DNA of 64,000 bases from Demequina sediminis. GTDB lineage: Bacteria > Actinomycetota > Actinomycetes > Actinomycetales > Demequinaceae. Below are positions 51,510 through 62,753 of the stretch, in pieces (position 1 is the stretch's first letter; the number at the start of each line of letters is the position of its first letter). The stretch spans positions 124,001 through 188,000 of the forward strand of contig NZ_AP027736.1 in the NCBI RefSeq assembly GCF_030296675.1, in the 5' to 3' direction. The notes under the pieces are model-generated. The model was given only the letters and a program-made list of their open reading frames with translations, had not been told where the DNA came from and searched no databases. A program made the position numbers and the translations under genes.

Positions 51510-53023
51510 CCACGATGACGTACGAGCAGGCGATGGAGGAGTTCGACCCGGTCTTCGGCATCGAGGTCCACGTCGAGCTCAACACCAAGACCAAGATGTT
51601 CTGCGGCTGCGCCAACGAGTTCGGCGCGGAGCCCAACACGCAGGTGTGCCCGGTGTGCCTCGGTCTGCCCGGCGCGATGCCCGTCACCAACGAGAAGGCC
51701 GTCGAGTCCGCGATCCGCCTGGGCCTGTCGCTCGGCTGCTCGATCCGCGAGTCCTCGCGCTTTGCCAGGAAGAACTACTTCTACCCTGACCTGTCGAAGG
51801 ACTACCAGATCTCGCAGTACGACGAGCCGACCTGCTATGAGGGCGCCCTCGACGTGGTGCTCGACGACGGCACGGTGGTGACCGTGGGCATCGAGCGCGC
51901 GCACATCGAAGAGGACGCGGGCAAGAACACGCACGTGGGCGGCTCGGGAGGCATCCAGGGCGCCGACTACTCGCTCGTGGACTACAACCGCGGTGGCGTG
52001 CCCCTGGTCGAGATCGTCACCAAGCCCATCACGGGCATGGGAGACCGCACCGCCGAGGTAGCGCGCGCATACGTCGCGACCATCAGGGACATCGTGCGCG
52101 CGCTGGGGATCTCGGATGGCCGCATGGAGCAGGGCTCGGTGCGCGCGGACGTCAACCTGTCGCTGCGCCCCAAGGCCGTCGCGGGCGAGTCGCAGGACGA
52201 CATCCCCTTCGGCAAGCGCTCCGAGACCAAGAACGTCAACTCGCTGCGCGCCGTCGAGCGTGCCGTGCGCTACGAGGCCGCGCGCCAGGCGGTGCTGCTG
52301 CTCAACGGCGAGCCGGTGATTCAGGAGACCCGCCACTGGCATGAGGACACCTCCTCCACCACGCCGGGTCGCTCGAAGGAGGAGGCGGAGGACTACCGCT
52401 ACTTCCCCGAGCCCGACCTGCTGCCCGTCGAGCCGTCGCGCGAGTGGGTCGAGGAGCTCCGCGCGACCCTCCCCGAGCACCCCGCCAAGATGCGGGCGCG
52501 CCTGCGCGAGGAGTGGGGCTTCAGCGATCTCGAGATGAGGGACGCGGTGGCCGCCGATGCCCTGGTCCTGATCGCGGACACGGTCGCCGCTGGCGCGGCT
52601 CCCCAGGCTGCCCGTAAGTGGTGGATGGGTGAGCTGTCGCGGGTCGCAAACGACCGCGAGGTCGAGCTGGGCTCGCTGCCCGTGACCCCGGCCGCCGTGG
52701 CCGAGCTGCAGGGGCTGGTGGACTCGGGTCGCATCAACGACAAGCTCGCGCGCCAGGTGCTCGAGGGCGTACTCGCGGGCGAGGGTTCTCCCGCCGAGGT
52801 GGTCGCCGCACGCGGCCTCGAGGTGGTCTCGGACGACTCGGCCCTTGAGGCGGCGGTCGACGAGGCCCTGGCCTCGCAGCCCGAGGTGCTCGACAAGATC
52901 CGCGACGGCAAGGTGCAGGCCGCCGGCGCGATCGTGGGCGCCGTGATGAAGGCCACCAAGGGTCAGGCCGATGCCGGACGCGTGCGGGAGATCATCCTGC
53001 AGCGCGCGGGCGTCGAGGGCTAG
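51506..53023 (+). CDS. gatB: Asp/Glu-tRNA amidotransferase subunit B
   Basis: 505 residues. It amidates mischarged Glu-tRNA(Gln) and Asp-tRNA(Asn). [18 protein letters not shown] with zinc cysteines, [28 protein letters not shown], and the C-terminal YqeY-like tail are present. The GTG at 51506 overlaps the gatA stop. Confidence 0.96.
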   Translation: MTTMTYEQAMEEFDPVFGIEVHVELNTKTKMFCGCANEFGAEPNTQVCPVCLGLPGAMPVTNEKAVESAIRLGLSLGCSIRESSRFARKNYFYPDLSKDYQISQYDEPTCYEGALDVVLDDGTVVTVGIERAHIEEDAGKNTHVGGSGGIQGADYSLVDYNRGGVPLVEIVTKPITGMGDRTAEVARAYVATIRDIVRALGISDGRMEQGSVRADVNLSLRPKAVAGESQDDIPFGKRSETKNVNSLRAVERAVRYEAARQAVLLLNGEPVIQETRHWHEDTSSTTPGRSKEEAEDYRYFPEPDLLPVEPSREWVEELRATLPEHPAKMRARLREEWGFSDLEMRDAVAADALVLIADTVAAGAAPQAARKWWMGELSRVANDREVELGSLPVTPAAVAELQGLVDSGRINDKLARQVLEGVLAGEGSPAEVVAARGLEVVSDDSALEAAVDEALASQPEVLDKIRDGKVQAAGAIVGAVMKATKGQADAGRVREIILQRAGVEG

Positions 53024-53031
53024 GGGCGCGC

Positions 53032-53691
53032 ATGCTCAGCCAGACCCCCGTTCGCCGCGTCGCGAGCGGGGGTCTTGCATTGTCGGCCCCCGCGTGCGCG
53101 CTCACCTTCGACGACGGCCCCAACGGGCTCGACACGATGCGCCTCCTGGACTTCCTGCGCGACCGCGGGATCCGGGCGGTGTTCGCCGTGATCGGCGCGG
53201 AGATCCTGAGGCCGTCCGGCATCGCGGCCGACGGCACACTCATCCCGTCGGGCGCCGATGTGCTGCGGCGCATCGTGGCGGAGGGGCACGTGCTGTGCAA
53301 CCACTCGACGTCGTTCGCGGACATGGGCGAGTGGAACGTGCTCGACGTGCGCGACGACATGCTGCGCGCTCTCGAGATCATCGAGGGCGCCGTGGGCGAT
53401 GAGGTGCCCGTGCCGTATTGGCGCGCGCCCAACGGCTCATGGGGCCAGACCGCCGCCGTCGCCGTGGCGCTGGGGATGCAGCCGCTCGACGTGGTCAACA
53501 CCATCGAGGATTGGGTCGACCAGGACCCGGCCGTGCTCGCGTCGCGGCTGCGGCTCGCGATGACTCCGGGCGAGCTCGTGTTGGTGCACGACGGCGGGGG
53601 ACCGCGAGGCGGGACGGTGGACGCCGTCATCGAGGTCGTCGACGAGCGGCTCGCCGAGGGGTGGCGCTTCGTGCTGCCCGAGCTGCCGTAG
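53032..53691 (+). CDS. Polysaccharide deacetylase family protein
   Basis: 219 residues, NodB-like CE4 fold. TFDDGPN (metal Asp) is near residue 25, the His pair is in [19 protein letters not shown] carries the catalytic Arg and LVLVHDGGG the late His. No clear signal peptide is present with this start, so it may act inside the cell or the true start may differ. It follows gatB by 8 nt. Confidence 0.88.
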   Translation: MLSQTPVRRVASGGLALSAPACALTFDDGPNGLDTMRLLDFLRDRGIRAVFAVIGAEILRPSGIAADGTLIPSGADVLRRIVAEGHVLCNHSTSFADMGEWNVLDVRDDMLRALEIIEGAVGDEVPVPYWRAPNGSWGQTAAVAVALGMQPLDVVNTIEDWVDQDPAVLASRLRLAMTPGELVLVHDGGGPRGGTVDAVIEVVDERLAEGWRFVLPELP

Positions 53692-53710
53692 CGCGCGTCG
53701 CCTCCGCCCC

Positions 53711-53742
53711 TTGACCTTCTCTCCAACTGGAAGGAATATGGT
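53711..53742 (+). promoter_or_regulatory. MerR/CueR-type metal-responsive promoter of the P-type ATPase
   Basis: TTGACC (53711-53716) and a -10 at ATATGG/TATGGT (53736-53742) are held 19-20 bp apart, too far for normal use. Between them ACCTTC (53715-53720) and GAAGG (53730-53734) form an inverted repeat. This layout and the TTGACCTTC...GGAAGG wording match CueR-type copA promoters. No merR-type gene is in the window. Confidence 0.75.
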
Positions 53743-53773
53743 GGTCGGGACGGCTCGACCTACGGAGGTCCCC

Positions 53774-55815
53774 ATGTCCCCAGCCCACGCACACGCCCAC
53801 CCGGCCCCGGCATCGTCCGGAGGCACCCAGTCCCATGATGCGCACGCTCATGGCACCGACCATTCTGGCCACGCGGACCTGTTCCGTCGCCTGTTCTGGT
53901 GGAACCTGATCCTTGCGGTGCCGGTGATCGCGACCTCGGGGATGGTCGAGCATTGGCTGGGCTACGACCTTCCCGGCACGGCGTGGATCCCGCCCGTACT
54001 CGGCACGGTGATCTACCTGTGGGGCGGCAGCCCGTTCCTCACCATGGCCTGGCGGGACGAGCTCACGCGGCGCCGGCCGGGCATGATGACGCTCATCTCG
54101 CTCGCGATCACCGTCGCGTTTCTTGCCTCGGCGGCCGCCACGCTCGGCGTGGGGGAGCTCGACTTCTGGTGGGAGCTGGCCGCGCTGATCGTGGTGATGC
54201 TGTTGGGCCACTGGCAGGAGATGAAGGCGGTGGGGCAGGCGCGCGGGGCGCTGCAGGCGCTCGCCGAGTTGCTGCCCGACGACGCCGAGCGCGTCACCGC
54301 CGACGGCACCGAGCACGTGAGCCTGAGCGGCCTGCGCGAGGGCGACGTGGTGGTGGTCCGGCCCGGCGCGCGCATCCCCGCGGACGGGCGGGTGACCCGT
54401 GGTGAGGCCAGCGTCGACGAGTCGATGATCACGGGCGAGTCCGCCCCGGTGCGCAAGGGGAAGGCGATCCCGTCGTGGCCGGCACCGTCGCGACCGATGC
54501 GTCGTTGCGCGTCGAGGTCACGGCGGTGGGCGAGGCGACGGCCCTTGCCGGGATCCAGCGACTGGTCGCGGGGGCACAGGAGTCGCGCTCGGGGACCCGC
54601 AGGCTTGCGGATCGTGCCGCGGCGTGGCTGTTCTGGATCGCCCTCGCTGCAGCGGGGATCACGCTCGCGGCACACCTCATCGCGGGCAATCCGACCGGTG
54701 GCCTCACCGCGGCCGTGTCGGTACTGGTCATCGCGTGCCCACACGCGCTCGGACTCGCGATCCCGCTCGTGATCGCGATCGCGACCTCGTCGAGCGCGCG
54801 GCACGGGATCCTGGTCAAGGACACCGCCGCTCTCGAGGCGATGCGCACCGTCGACACCGTCCTGTTCGACAAGACGGGGACCCTCACGCGCGGCTCGCAT
54901 GAGCTCACCGAGGTCGCGACCGTTGACGGCTGGGACGAGGACCGGGTCCTCGCGCTCGCCGCGGGCGCCGAGTCGGACTCCGAGCATCCGATCGGACGTG
55001 CGGTGGTCGACGCGGCGCGCGACAGGGGCCTGGACGTCCCGGAGGCCCGCGACATCGAGACGATGCCCGGACGCGGCGTGCGCGCCGCCGTGGGCGAGCG
55101 TGCGGTCGCCGTGGGAGGGCCCGCGCTCCTCGACAGTCTCGATCTCGAGGCGGCGCCGGTGCTGCGCGAGGCCACGGACCGGTGGCGGTCGCGAGGCGGC
55201 GCGGTGCTTCACGTGGTGGTCGACGGCGCCGTAGTGGGGGCGTTCACCACCGCCGACCCGATCCGGCCCGAATCGCGTGCCGCGGTCGACGCGCTCCACG
55301 CGCGCGGCATTCGCGTGGCGCTCATCACGGGCGACGCGCGGTCGGTCGCGGACGCGGTCGGGGAGGAACTGGGCATCGACGACGTCTTCGCGGAGGTGCT
55401 GCCCGAGGACAAGGATCAGGCAGTCGGCGATCTTCAGGCGCGCGGGCGTCGGGTCGCGATGGTCGGCGACGGGGTGAACGACGCCCCCGCTCTCGCCCGT
55501 GCGACCGTGGGCCTGGCGATCGGGGCCGGCACAGATGTCGCGATCGAGGCGGCCGGCGTCGTGCTCGCGGGTTCCGATCCCCGCGCGGTGTTGAGTGTGA
55601 TCGACCTGTCGCGCGCGAGCTACCGGAAGATGCGCCAGAACCTGGTGTGGGCGACCGGCTACAACGCGATCGCGATTCCGGTCGCGGCGGGTGCGCTGGG
55701 GTGGGCGGGAGTCACCATGCCGCCCGCTGTCGCGGCGATCGCGATGAGTCTGTCGACCATCGTGGTGGCGCTCAACGCGCAGCTGTTGCGTCGCCTGGAC
55801 CTCGGCCCGGCGTAG
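53774..55815 (+). CDS. CopB-like copper/silver P-type ATPase (CPH type), one frameshift
   Basis: About 680 residues. The N-terminus is a His-rich metal tail ([26 protein letters not shown]) with no HMA domain. Membrane motif [13 protein letters not shown] has CPH rather than CPC, the P1B-3 (CopB) type. Actuator ITGESAPV, phosphorylation [17 protein letters not shown] and [11 protein letters not shown] are complete. One G is missing at 54457-54460. It should export copper or silver. GGAGG precedes the ATG at 53774; upstream is a MerR-type promoter. Confidence 0.92.
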
Positions 55816-55909
55816 GGGCGTTCCGAGCCGACAGGCGAGCACCTGCCGTGCGGTTTTCTCCTGGCGGAGGTGGCAACGTCGCCCCCAGGTCCGACCGGAA
55901 GAGTGCGCC

Positions 55910-56474
55910 ATGTCCGCTCCAACGACGACCGGCGCACCATTGCCGGACCTCACCGCCGAGCACCTCGGCGAGGTGCTCGCCCTCCTGCCCGGCTCCGACT
56001 CGGTCGAGCTCAAGGCGACCGTGCCCGGCGCCGACCGCCGGCGCGTGGTCCAACGGCTTGGGATGGACCCGCTGGAGGCCGAGCTGCGACAGGTGGCCTT
56101 CTTCGACACCCCCGACCTCCTGCTCAACCGCCACGGCGTCGTGGTGCGCGCGCGGCGCATCCAGGGCAAGGAGGGGGACACCGTGATCAAGCTGCGTCCC
56201 ATCAACCCGGCCGACCTCGGCGAGGACCTGCGCAGCGACCGTGCGTTCGGCGTCGAGGTCGACGCCATGCCGGGGGCTACGTCCGCTCCGCGAGCATGAA
56301 GGGAACGGCCAAGGACAAGAAGCTGTGGGAGGCCTTTCACGGCGAGACCCCCGCGCGTGCCCTGTTCTCCGCGCCGCATGGGCCGCGGAGCTGTGGATGT
56401 ACCCGGACCGCTCGCAGATCCTTGAGCTGTCCTCGAAGTGCCTCCCGGCCGAGGCCTTCACAGCGGCGGCGTAG
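55910..56474 (+). CDS. CYTH-domain-like protein, two frameshifts
   Basis: About 188 residues after repair. SVELKATVPGADRR is the ExK-like opening; QVAFFDTPDLLLNRHGVVVRARRI and VIKLRPINP are the CYTH beta-barrel strands. The CYTH fold holds triphosphate-using enzymes. One G is missing at 56272-56276 (MPGGYVRSASMKG) and one base near 56371 (before AAWAAELWMYPDRSQILELS). The last part is the tail common to actinobacterial CYTH-like proteins. No CHAD domain is fused. Confidence 0.75.
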
Positions 56475-56640
56475 GCCAAGGCATTTCTCGCGTCGCGCGC
56501 TCGCGCGCCGCCACGACAGGTTGAGCCGCAGCGGCGACAGGTTGTGAGTGAGGGGGCGGCGGGCACCCCGTCCCGCGCTAGCGTGCACCGCGGCGCGCTG
56601 CACGCGCCGCTCCCGCACGACGCCCACGAGGAGACGGCCC

Positions 56641-57279
56641 ATGACACTCGACCGGACGCCCGCCCAGCGATGGCGAGACTTCAGCGCCGAGCACACCGTG
56701 GTGGCCGAGATCATCAAGTTCTCGGGCTTGTCGTTTGTCGTGGCCGCGCTGCAGTACCTGCTGCTCACGTTCCTTCCCGGCGTCCTCTTCCGGGCGACCG
56801 ACTGGGGCTCCATCCCGGCCCAGTTCCTTCACGTCACCCTCGGCCCGCTCGACACGTACGTGTTCGACTACCCCGCCACGGGGGATGCGCTGGGTGGCCT
56901 GAGCTACTTCGTCGCCTTCGTGCTCATGCTGGTCATCTCGCAGGGAGTGAACTTCCCGCTGCAGCGCAACGTGGTGTTCCGGTCGAAGGGACGCGTCGGG
57001 TTCCAGCTCGCGTGGTACGTGGTGGCGCTGGTGCTCATCACGGTGCTGTGCAGCTTCCTCATGAGCCTGTACGTGCCGCTCGTGAAGGAGTGGGCGGATC
57101 CCGCCGTCTACAACCTGCTCGTCACGGTGATCAACGGCGGCGTGCAGCTGATGATCTACTTCCCGGTCTTCAAGATCATCTTCCCCGCCGCGCCGGTCGC
57201 GGCGCCGCAGGCGCTGGCGCTCGACAACGCTGCACTCGACAACCCCGCACTCGACGCGCCGGTACCCGCGCAGCGTTAG
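56641..57279 (+). CDS. GtrA-like membrane protein
   Basis: 212 residues, four membrane segments (about 25-48, 85-107, 123-148, 160-180). [19 protein letters not shown] and [14 protein letters not shown] with the membrane pattern fit the GtrA/DPMS family, which helps move lipid-linked sugars. The tail has three near-copies of ALDNP. It converges on xylB with a 4-nt overlap. Confidence 0.75.
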   Translation: MTLDRTPAQRWRDFSAEHTVVAEIIKFSGLSFVVAALQYLLLTFLPGVLFRATDWGSIPAQFLHVTLGPLDTYVFDYPATGDALGGLSYFVAFVLMLVISQGVNFPLQRNVVFRSKGRVGFQLAWYVVALVLITVLCSFLMSLYVPLVKEWADPAVYNLLVTVINGGVQLMIYFPVFKIIFPAAPVAAPQALALDNAALDNPALDAPVPAQR

Positions 57280-58686
57280 CTCAGGTACGCCCCGGCCGCG
57301 ACGGCGTAGGCCGCCATGATCTCCGGCCGCGTGTCCTTCGCGGGCGAGGCAACCACCGCGAGGGGCCACTCGGGTCGCGATCCCGTCAGCGCCCACGCCG
57401 CCTGCACGGCCGCGCCGGCGGCGACATACTCGCCTGGCTCGGGCACCTCGACGGGGACGTCGAAGACCTGGGCCGCGATCGCCTGCACCGCAGCGTTCTG
57501 CGCGGAGCCGCCCACGAGGAGCGCGCGCTTGGCGACCACGCCCGCGGACAGGATCGCCTCGAGCCCCACGGCCTGAGCCGCCAGCATGCCCTCGATCGCC
57601 GCCCGCGCCATGTTCGCGCGCGAGGTGTTGGCGAGGGTCATGCCGGACAGCGTCGCCGTAGCGTCGGGAAGGTTGGGGGTGCGCTCGCCCTCGAAGTAGG
57701 GGACCAGTGTGAGTCCGCCCGCGCCCGGCTCGGCCTCGAGCGCGAGGGTGCCGAGCTCGTCGTAGCCCACGGCCAGGACCCGCGCGAAGGCATCGAGCAC
57801 GCGCGACGCGTTGAGGGTGCACACCAGGGGAAGGTGCTCTCCCGAGGCGGACGCGAAGCCCGCGACAATTCCCGTCGCGTCGCGGAAGCCCTGCTCGGTG
57901 ACCGCGAAGACGGTTCCGGACGTGCCGAGCGACACGACCACGTCGCCCACCGTCGCGCCGAGTCCCAGCGCGGCGGCGGCGTTGTCGCCCGCGCCGGGGC
58001 CGACGACGCACTCCAGTCCGTGGACCGAGCCCGCGCGCTCGCCGGGTCCGAGCACCCGCGGGACCACGGCATCGTGCCCCAGCGCCGCCACCAACAGATC
58101 GCGGTCGTACTCGCCGGTCGCGGGGTTCCAGTAGCCGGTGCCCGAGACGTCCGAGCGGTCCGTCGTGAGCTCCTCGAGCACCGGACCGAGCGGCGACTCG
58201 CCCTCGGGTCCGTATCCGCGTAGCCGCCAGGTGAGCCAGTCGTGAGGCAGCGCCACCGCCGCGACCCGCGCGGCGTTCTCGGGCTCCGCGTCGCGCAGCC
58301 AGCGCAGCTTGGTAGAGGTGAAGGAGGCGACGGGCACCAGTCCCGTCCGCTCGGCCAGGGCATCGGCCCCGAACTCCTCGATCAGGAGGCGGCGGCGCCG
58401 GCGGACCGGGTGTCGTTCCAGAGCAGCGCGTCGCGTACCACGGCTCCCGCCGCGTCGAGCGCGACCATGCCGTGTTGCTGGCCCCCACGGAGATCGCCGC
58501 GACGTCGGCGAGGCCGCCCGCCTCGGCGAGCGCGGTCTGCAGCGCATCCCACCAGCGCTCGGGGTCGACCGAGGTGCCGTCGGGGTGAGACGCCCTCCCC
58601 GTGCGCACCACGGCGCCGGTGTCGAGGTCGCGGATGACGACCTTGCAGGACTGAGTGGACGAGTCGACGCCGACAACGAGGGTCAT
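57276..58686 (-). CDS. xylB: Xylulokinase, two frameshifts
   Basis: About 470 residues after adding one C near 58385 and one G at 58482-58486. FGGY kinase that makes xylulose 5-phosphate. [15 protein letters not shown] is the phosphate-1 motif, [14 protein letters not shown] the substrate motif, [26 protein letters not shown] (phosphate-2) and [18 protein letters not shown] (adenosine) follow. AAGGAAG precedes the ATG. It is downstream of xylA on the same strand. Confidence 0.92.
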
Positions 58687-58713
58687 GGGGTCTTCCTTCA
58701 CGCACGATCTACT

Positions 58714-58775
58714 GTTCGGGACACTGAGTACTCGAATCCTCGCCGAAGAGCGCGGTTCGGGACACTCAGTCCTCG
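58714..58775. repeat. Two direct copies of a 21-nt motif between xylA and xylB
   Basis: GTTCGGGACACTGAGTACTC (58714) and GTTCGGGACACTCAGTCCTC (58755) start 41 nt apart. A similar pair, 42 nt apart, lies inside the DNA glycosylase gene at 63168-63230. Confidence 0.7.
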
Positions 58776-58847
58776 TCGTGAGACGAGAGCGGCGCCCGCC
58801 CCGTCCGGGTGCACTGACGGGGCGGGCGCCTGGGTCGAGGAGGCTGG

Positions 58848-60038
58848 TTAGCGAGCGCCCATCAGGTGCTCGGCGGCGAGCTGCTGCAGGCGGACGAACC
58901 CGAAGCCCTTGCCGTCGAAGTACGCGTCCGCGTCGAACTGCTCGTAGGCGGAGGTGTCCGCGAGCAGGTCGGCGACGGTCTCGCCCTCGTTCAGCGTGGT
59001 CTGCGCGAGCTCGAGCTGGCGGGTGGCCGCAATGGCCTCCTGCACCTCGGGGTCGGCGCGGAACGCGGCCGCGCGCTCCTTGAGCAGCAGGTACATGCGC
59101 ATGTTCGCCTTCGCGGACTCCCACACGCCGTCGATGTCCTCGGTGCGCGAGGGCTTGTAGTCGAAGTGTCGGGGGCCCGTGTACGCGGCGCCGCCGTTGG
59201 GCCCACCGTTCTCGAGCAGGTCGACCAGCGAGAACGCGTTGAACAGGTCGCCGTGGCCGAAGACCAGGTCCTGGTCGTACTTGATGCCGCGCTGACCGTT
59301 GAGGTCGATGTGGAAGAGCTTGCCGTGATCGAGCGCCTGAGCGATGCCAGCGGTGAAGTTGAGTCCGGCCATCTGCTCGTGGCCCACCTCGGGGTTGAGG
59401 CCCACCAGCTCGGGGTGGTCAAGCGTGTTGATGAAGGCCATCGCGTGACCGACGGTCGGCAGCAGGATGTCGCCGCGGGGCTCGTTGGGCTTGGGCTCGA
59501 TCGCGAACTTGATGTCGTAGCCCTGGTCGATCACGTACTGACCGAAGATGTTGGCGGCCTCGCGGTAGCGCTCGAGCGCGACGCGGATGTCCTTGGAGAA
59601 GTCGTACTCGGCGCCCTCGCGGCCGCCCCACATCACGAAGGTCTTGGCGCCCAGTTCCGCGGCCAGGTCGATGTTGCGCAGGATCTTGCGGATCGTGAAG
59701 CGGCGCACGTCGCGGGCGTTCGAGGTGACGCCGCCGTCCTTGAAGACCGGGTGCGAGAACGTGTTCGTGGTAATCATCGGGATGGTCATCCCGGTCTCCT
59801 CGCACGCCTTCTTCAGCGCGTCGATCGCGGCGCGGCGCTCCGCGTCGGTCGAGGCGAACGGGAAGAGGTCGTCATCGTGGAACGTCATGCCGTACGCGCC
59901 CAGCTCGGAGAGCGTGTGGATCGCGGTCACGGCGTCGAGCGGGCCGCGCGTCGCGGAGCCGAAGGGGTCCTGAGCGTTCCAGCCAATGGTCCACAGACCA
60001 AACGTGAACTTGTCGGCCGGGGTGGGGGTGAGCGACAT
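58848..60038 (-). CDS. xylA: Xylose isomerase
   Basis: 396 residues, class I actinobacterial type. It turns xylose into xylulose. Catalytic H54 and D57 ([10 protein letters not shown]) fall at the same numbers as in Streptomyces. [22 protein letters not shown] (metal Glu), [14 protein letters not shown] and [10 protein letters not shown], with the Asp metal ligands, are intact. AGGAGAGG precedes the ATG. The promoter is of consensus type with an overlapping operator. Confidence 0.96.
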   Translation of the reverse strand: MSLTPTPADKFTFGLWTIGWNAQDPFGSATRGPLDAVTAIHTLSELGAYGMTFHDDDLFPFASTDAERRAAIDALKKACEETGMTIPMITTNTFSHPVFKDGGVTSNARDVRRFTIRKILRNIDLAAELGAKTFVMWGGREGAEYDFSKDIRVALERYREAANIFGQYVIDQGYDIKFAIEPKPNEPRGDILLPTVGHAMAFINTLDHPELVGLNPEVGHEQMAGLNFTAGIAQALDHGKLFHIDLNGQRGIKYDQDLVFGHGDLFNAFSLVDLLENGGPNGGAAYTGPRHFDYKPSRTEDIDGVWESAKANMRMYLLLKERAAAFRADPEVQEAIAATRQLELAQTTLNEGETVADLLADTSAYEQFDADAYFDGKGFGFVRLQQLAAEHLMGAR

Positions 60039-60072
60039 CGCGCCTCTCCTATCGTCGTTGAATCGGGTTAAA

Positions 60073-60115
60073 ATGTTCCCGCATAAAACATATCCCCGCA
60101 GAGGGGTCCTGTCAA
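60073..60115 (-). promoter_or_regulatory. xylA promoter and overlapping XylR-type operator
   Basis: On the minus strand -35 TTGACA (60110-60115) and -10 TATGTT (60087-60092) are 17 bp apart. ATGTT-N9-AACAT (60073-60091) is an AT-rich inverted repeat over the -10 and start site, standing out in this GC-rich DNA. It is the likely site of the divergent ROK repressor. Confidence 0.75.
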
Positions 60116-60217
60116 AACGGAGAGGGGACGATGCCCGGGCGGTGGCGGACATGACGCTGACGCGGTGCGGCGGGGTGCGCCGGAGCGGGCATACTGACGG
60201 GCACGGAGGAGGAGCAG

Positions 60218-61374
60218 ATGGCTGAGGAACGTGCGGGGTCGGACACGCCGCGGGTGGCGCCCGCGCGCGGCAGCCGCAACGACCACACGCGACGCCACAA
60301 TCTGTCCGCCCTGCTCACTGCGGTGCACTACGGCGGTCCGCTGACGCGCGCGCAGCTCACGCGCGACACGGGCCTCAACCGCTCGACCATCGGCGGCCTG
60401 GTCGCCGAGCTCGCCGAGCTGGGCCTCGTGATCGAGGATGCGGCCGAGGAGACGGGCGCCGTCGGTCGGCCGAGCCTCATCGTCCGTCCGCGCACCGATG
60501 TCGTCGCGCTCGCGCTGCACCCGGACGTCGATGCGCTCGAACTCGGAGCGGTCGCGATCGACGGTTCCGTCGTGGCGCGCAGGCGCAAGTCGGTCGTGTC
60601 GTCGCCTAGCCCCGAGGAGGCCGTCGTCTTCGCGCAGTCCGCTGCCCGCGAGCTCGCGCGCGACCTGGGCGACGCGCGCGTCGCGGGAGTCGCTGCCGCC
60701 GTGCCCGGACTGGTCGCGGTCGACGGCGACACCGTGGTCGACGCCCCCACCTGGGCTGGCGCGGAGTGAGGCTCGCGACCGCGCTGCAGGAGGCGCTCGA
60801 CCTGCCCGCGACCGTCGGCAACGACGCGAACCTGGGGCTGCGTGCCGAGTGGAGCTATGGCGCCGCCCGCGGCGTCGACACCGTGGTGTACCTCAACGGC
60901 TCCGCCTCGGGAATCGGCGGCGCCGCGCTCATCGGGGGACGCATGCTGCGCGGCGGGCGCGGCTACGGCGGCGAGTTCGGCCACATGATGATTCGCTCCG
61001 ACGGCGAGCGCTGCTCATGCGGACGCGCGGGGTGCCTCGAGACGGAGCTCAACGCCGAGCGGCTCGACGCCGCGGGCCACGAGGCGTCCGCGCTGGATGC
61101 TCTCGCGGGCATCCTTGCGGCGGCGATCGCCAACCTCGAGGTCGCGTTCGACCCGGACCTGGTGGTGCTCGGCGGATACCTGGGTGCGCTGTACGACGAG
61201 CGGCGCGCCGCGATCGAGACGGGAGTGCGCGACCTCGCGTTCCGGCCCGATGCCGAGGACGTGGCGATCGCCCGCGCGGCGCTCGGCGGCAATCGGCTGC
61301 TGATCGGCGCCGCGGAGCGCGCCTTCGCCCCGCTGCTCGCCGACCCCGCGGGAGTCGCGCTGCGCGCGCTGTGA
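60218..61374 (+). CDS. xylR: ROK family xylose repressor XylR, one frameshift
   Basis: About 385 residues after adding one C in 60744-60748 ([12 protein letters not shown]). N-terminal winged helix ([24 protein letters not shown]), then the ROK kinase-like domain with [29 protein letters not shown], the zinc motif [11 protein letters not shown] and a late GGYLGAL. It diverges from xylA, so xylose control is likely. GGAGGAG precedes the ATG. Confidence 0.9.
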
Positions 61375-61383
61375 CGCCGCTGG

Positions 61384-61389
61384 CACACT
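61384..61389 (+). promoter_or_regulatory. -10-like CACACT of leaderless 2-hydroxyacid dehydrogenase promoter
   Basis: CACACT ends 6 nt before the ATG at 61396, 10 nt after the xylR stop. Confidence 0.35.
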
Positions 61390-61395
61390 GGCGAC

Positions 61396-62346
61396 ATGAT
61401 CACCGTCTCGGTTCCCACGCAGGAGGTTGCCGATGCCCTGGGTCACCCCGGTCCCGATGCCAGGGTGATCGTGTGGGATCCGGCGGTCGAGGACGTTCCG
61501 CCCGCCGAGCGTGAGCGCGTCACGATCGCGTGCCTCGCGCACTACACGGGAGGCCGCACCGTCTACGGCCGCCTTGCCGACTGTCCCGACCTCAAGGTGA
61601 TCCAGATCCCCTCGGCCGGTTTCGAGCACGCGGTGCCCTTCGTCCCGCCCGGCGTCTCCCTCGCAAACGCTCGCGGCGTGCACGACACGCGCGTCGCGGA
61701 GATGGCCCTGCTGCTCGCCCTCGCCTCTCAGCGGCGGCTTCCGCAGTTCCTTGAGGCGCAGCGCCGTGGCGAGTGGGCGCCGGACTTCGACGCCCCCAGC
61801 CTCGCGGACACGCGGGTTCTCGTGGTGGGCTACGGGAGCATCGGCGAGGCGATCGGCGCTCGCCTGCGCGCGTGCGAGGCCCACGTTGAAGGAGTCGCCC
61901 GCACCGCGCGTCTTGCCCCTGACGGCACGCTGGTGCACGCCGCGAGCGACCTGCTCAGCCTGCTGCCTCACCACGACATCGTGATCGTGGTCACGCCACA
62001 CACCGAGGACACGGACCGCCTGGTGGACGCCCGTTTCCTCGCGGCGATGAAGGACGATGCCCTGCTCATCAACGTCGGTCGCGGCAAGGTGGTGGACACG
62101 GCGGCCTTGGTGGCGGAGCTCGAGTCCGGTCGCCTGCGGGCCGCGCTCGACGTCACCGACCCCGAGCCGCTGCCCGCGGGGCACCCGCTCTGGACGGCGC
62201 CGCGCTGCATTGTGGTCCCTCACGTCGCGGGCGTCGAGCGACTCACGGACCGTCGCTACACGGGCCTGGTCCACCGCCAGATCGAGGCGCGCCGCCATGG
62301 GGACGATCCCGTCAACTTCGTGATGATGGGCGCCTTCCCCGCGTAG
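61396..62346 (+). CDS. D-isomer 2-hydroxyacid dehydrogenase
   Basis: 316 residues. NAD motif VVGYGSIGEAIGARL near residue 142; SAGFEH and GVHDTRVAEMALLL in the catalytic domain; VVTPHTEDT, INVGRGKVVDTAAL with catalytic Arg, DVTDPEPLP with Glu, and VPHVAG with His. The substrate is not predictable; it may act in sugar-acid or glyoxylate reduction. Confidence 0.88.
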   Translation: MITVSVPTQEVADALGHPGPDARVIVWDPAVEDVPPAERERVTIACLAHYTGGRTVYGRLADCPDLKVIQIPSAGFEHAVPFVPPGVSLANARGVHDTRVAEMALLLALASQRRLPQFLEAQRRGEWAPDFDAPSLADTRVLVVGYGSIGEAIGARLRACEAHVEGVARTARLAPDGTLVHAASDLLSLLPHHDIVIVVTPHTEDTDRLVDARFLAAMKDDALLINVGRGKVVDTAALVAELESGRLRAALDVTDPEPLPAGHPLWTAPRCIVVPHVAGVERLTDRRYTGLVHRQIEARRHGDDPVNFVMMGAFPA

Positions 62347-62375
62347 CGCGACCGTCGCGGGGAAGGCGCCGCCCC

Positions 62376-62749
62376 TCAGAGTTGCTGCCCCGCCTGTTCG
62401 TCGCGCAACGCGATCCAGGCCTTGACGATCTCGGTGAGTTCGTCGCGCCTCTCCTCGGCCTCGTGGATCGACACGAACTGCATCGAACGCGCCTCGCGCC
62501 CGCTGCCGAGGAGGTGCGGATAGCGCCCCGGGATGAGCGCGCCCTGGTGAAACATGAGGGTGGCGTGGTCCTTGGACTTGGGAAGAAGCTCGCGAGGTTG
62601 CCTCGATAGGTGAACGTGGGTGCCTGCCACTTGATGCACTCTTCGATGCGATCGTCCGCGGTCAGCAGGATGCGTCGGACCCTCTCGACCACCACTTTCA
62701 TGGGGTTGTCGTAGTGGGCCATCCAGACGTCCACCTGATTGTCCGCCAT
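62376..62749 (-). CDS. DUF1801-like protein, one frameshift
   Basis: About 124 residues after adding one C at 62580-62582. VVVERVRRILLTADDRIEECIKWQAPTF is the DUF1801 start, then FFPKSKDHATLMFHQGA. The fold is of the YdhG type; function unknown. TAGCCT lies 6 nt before the ATG. Confidence 0.78.
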
Positions 62750-62753
62750 GGGT

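Noticed and set aside
54013-56379. Very long minus-strand open frame over the P-type ATPase
   Set aside because: Antisense to intact P-type ATPase motifs; Arg- and Asp-rich, no recognisable domain.
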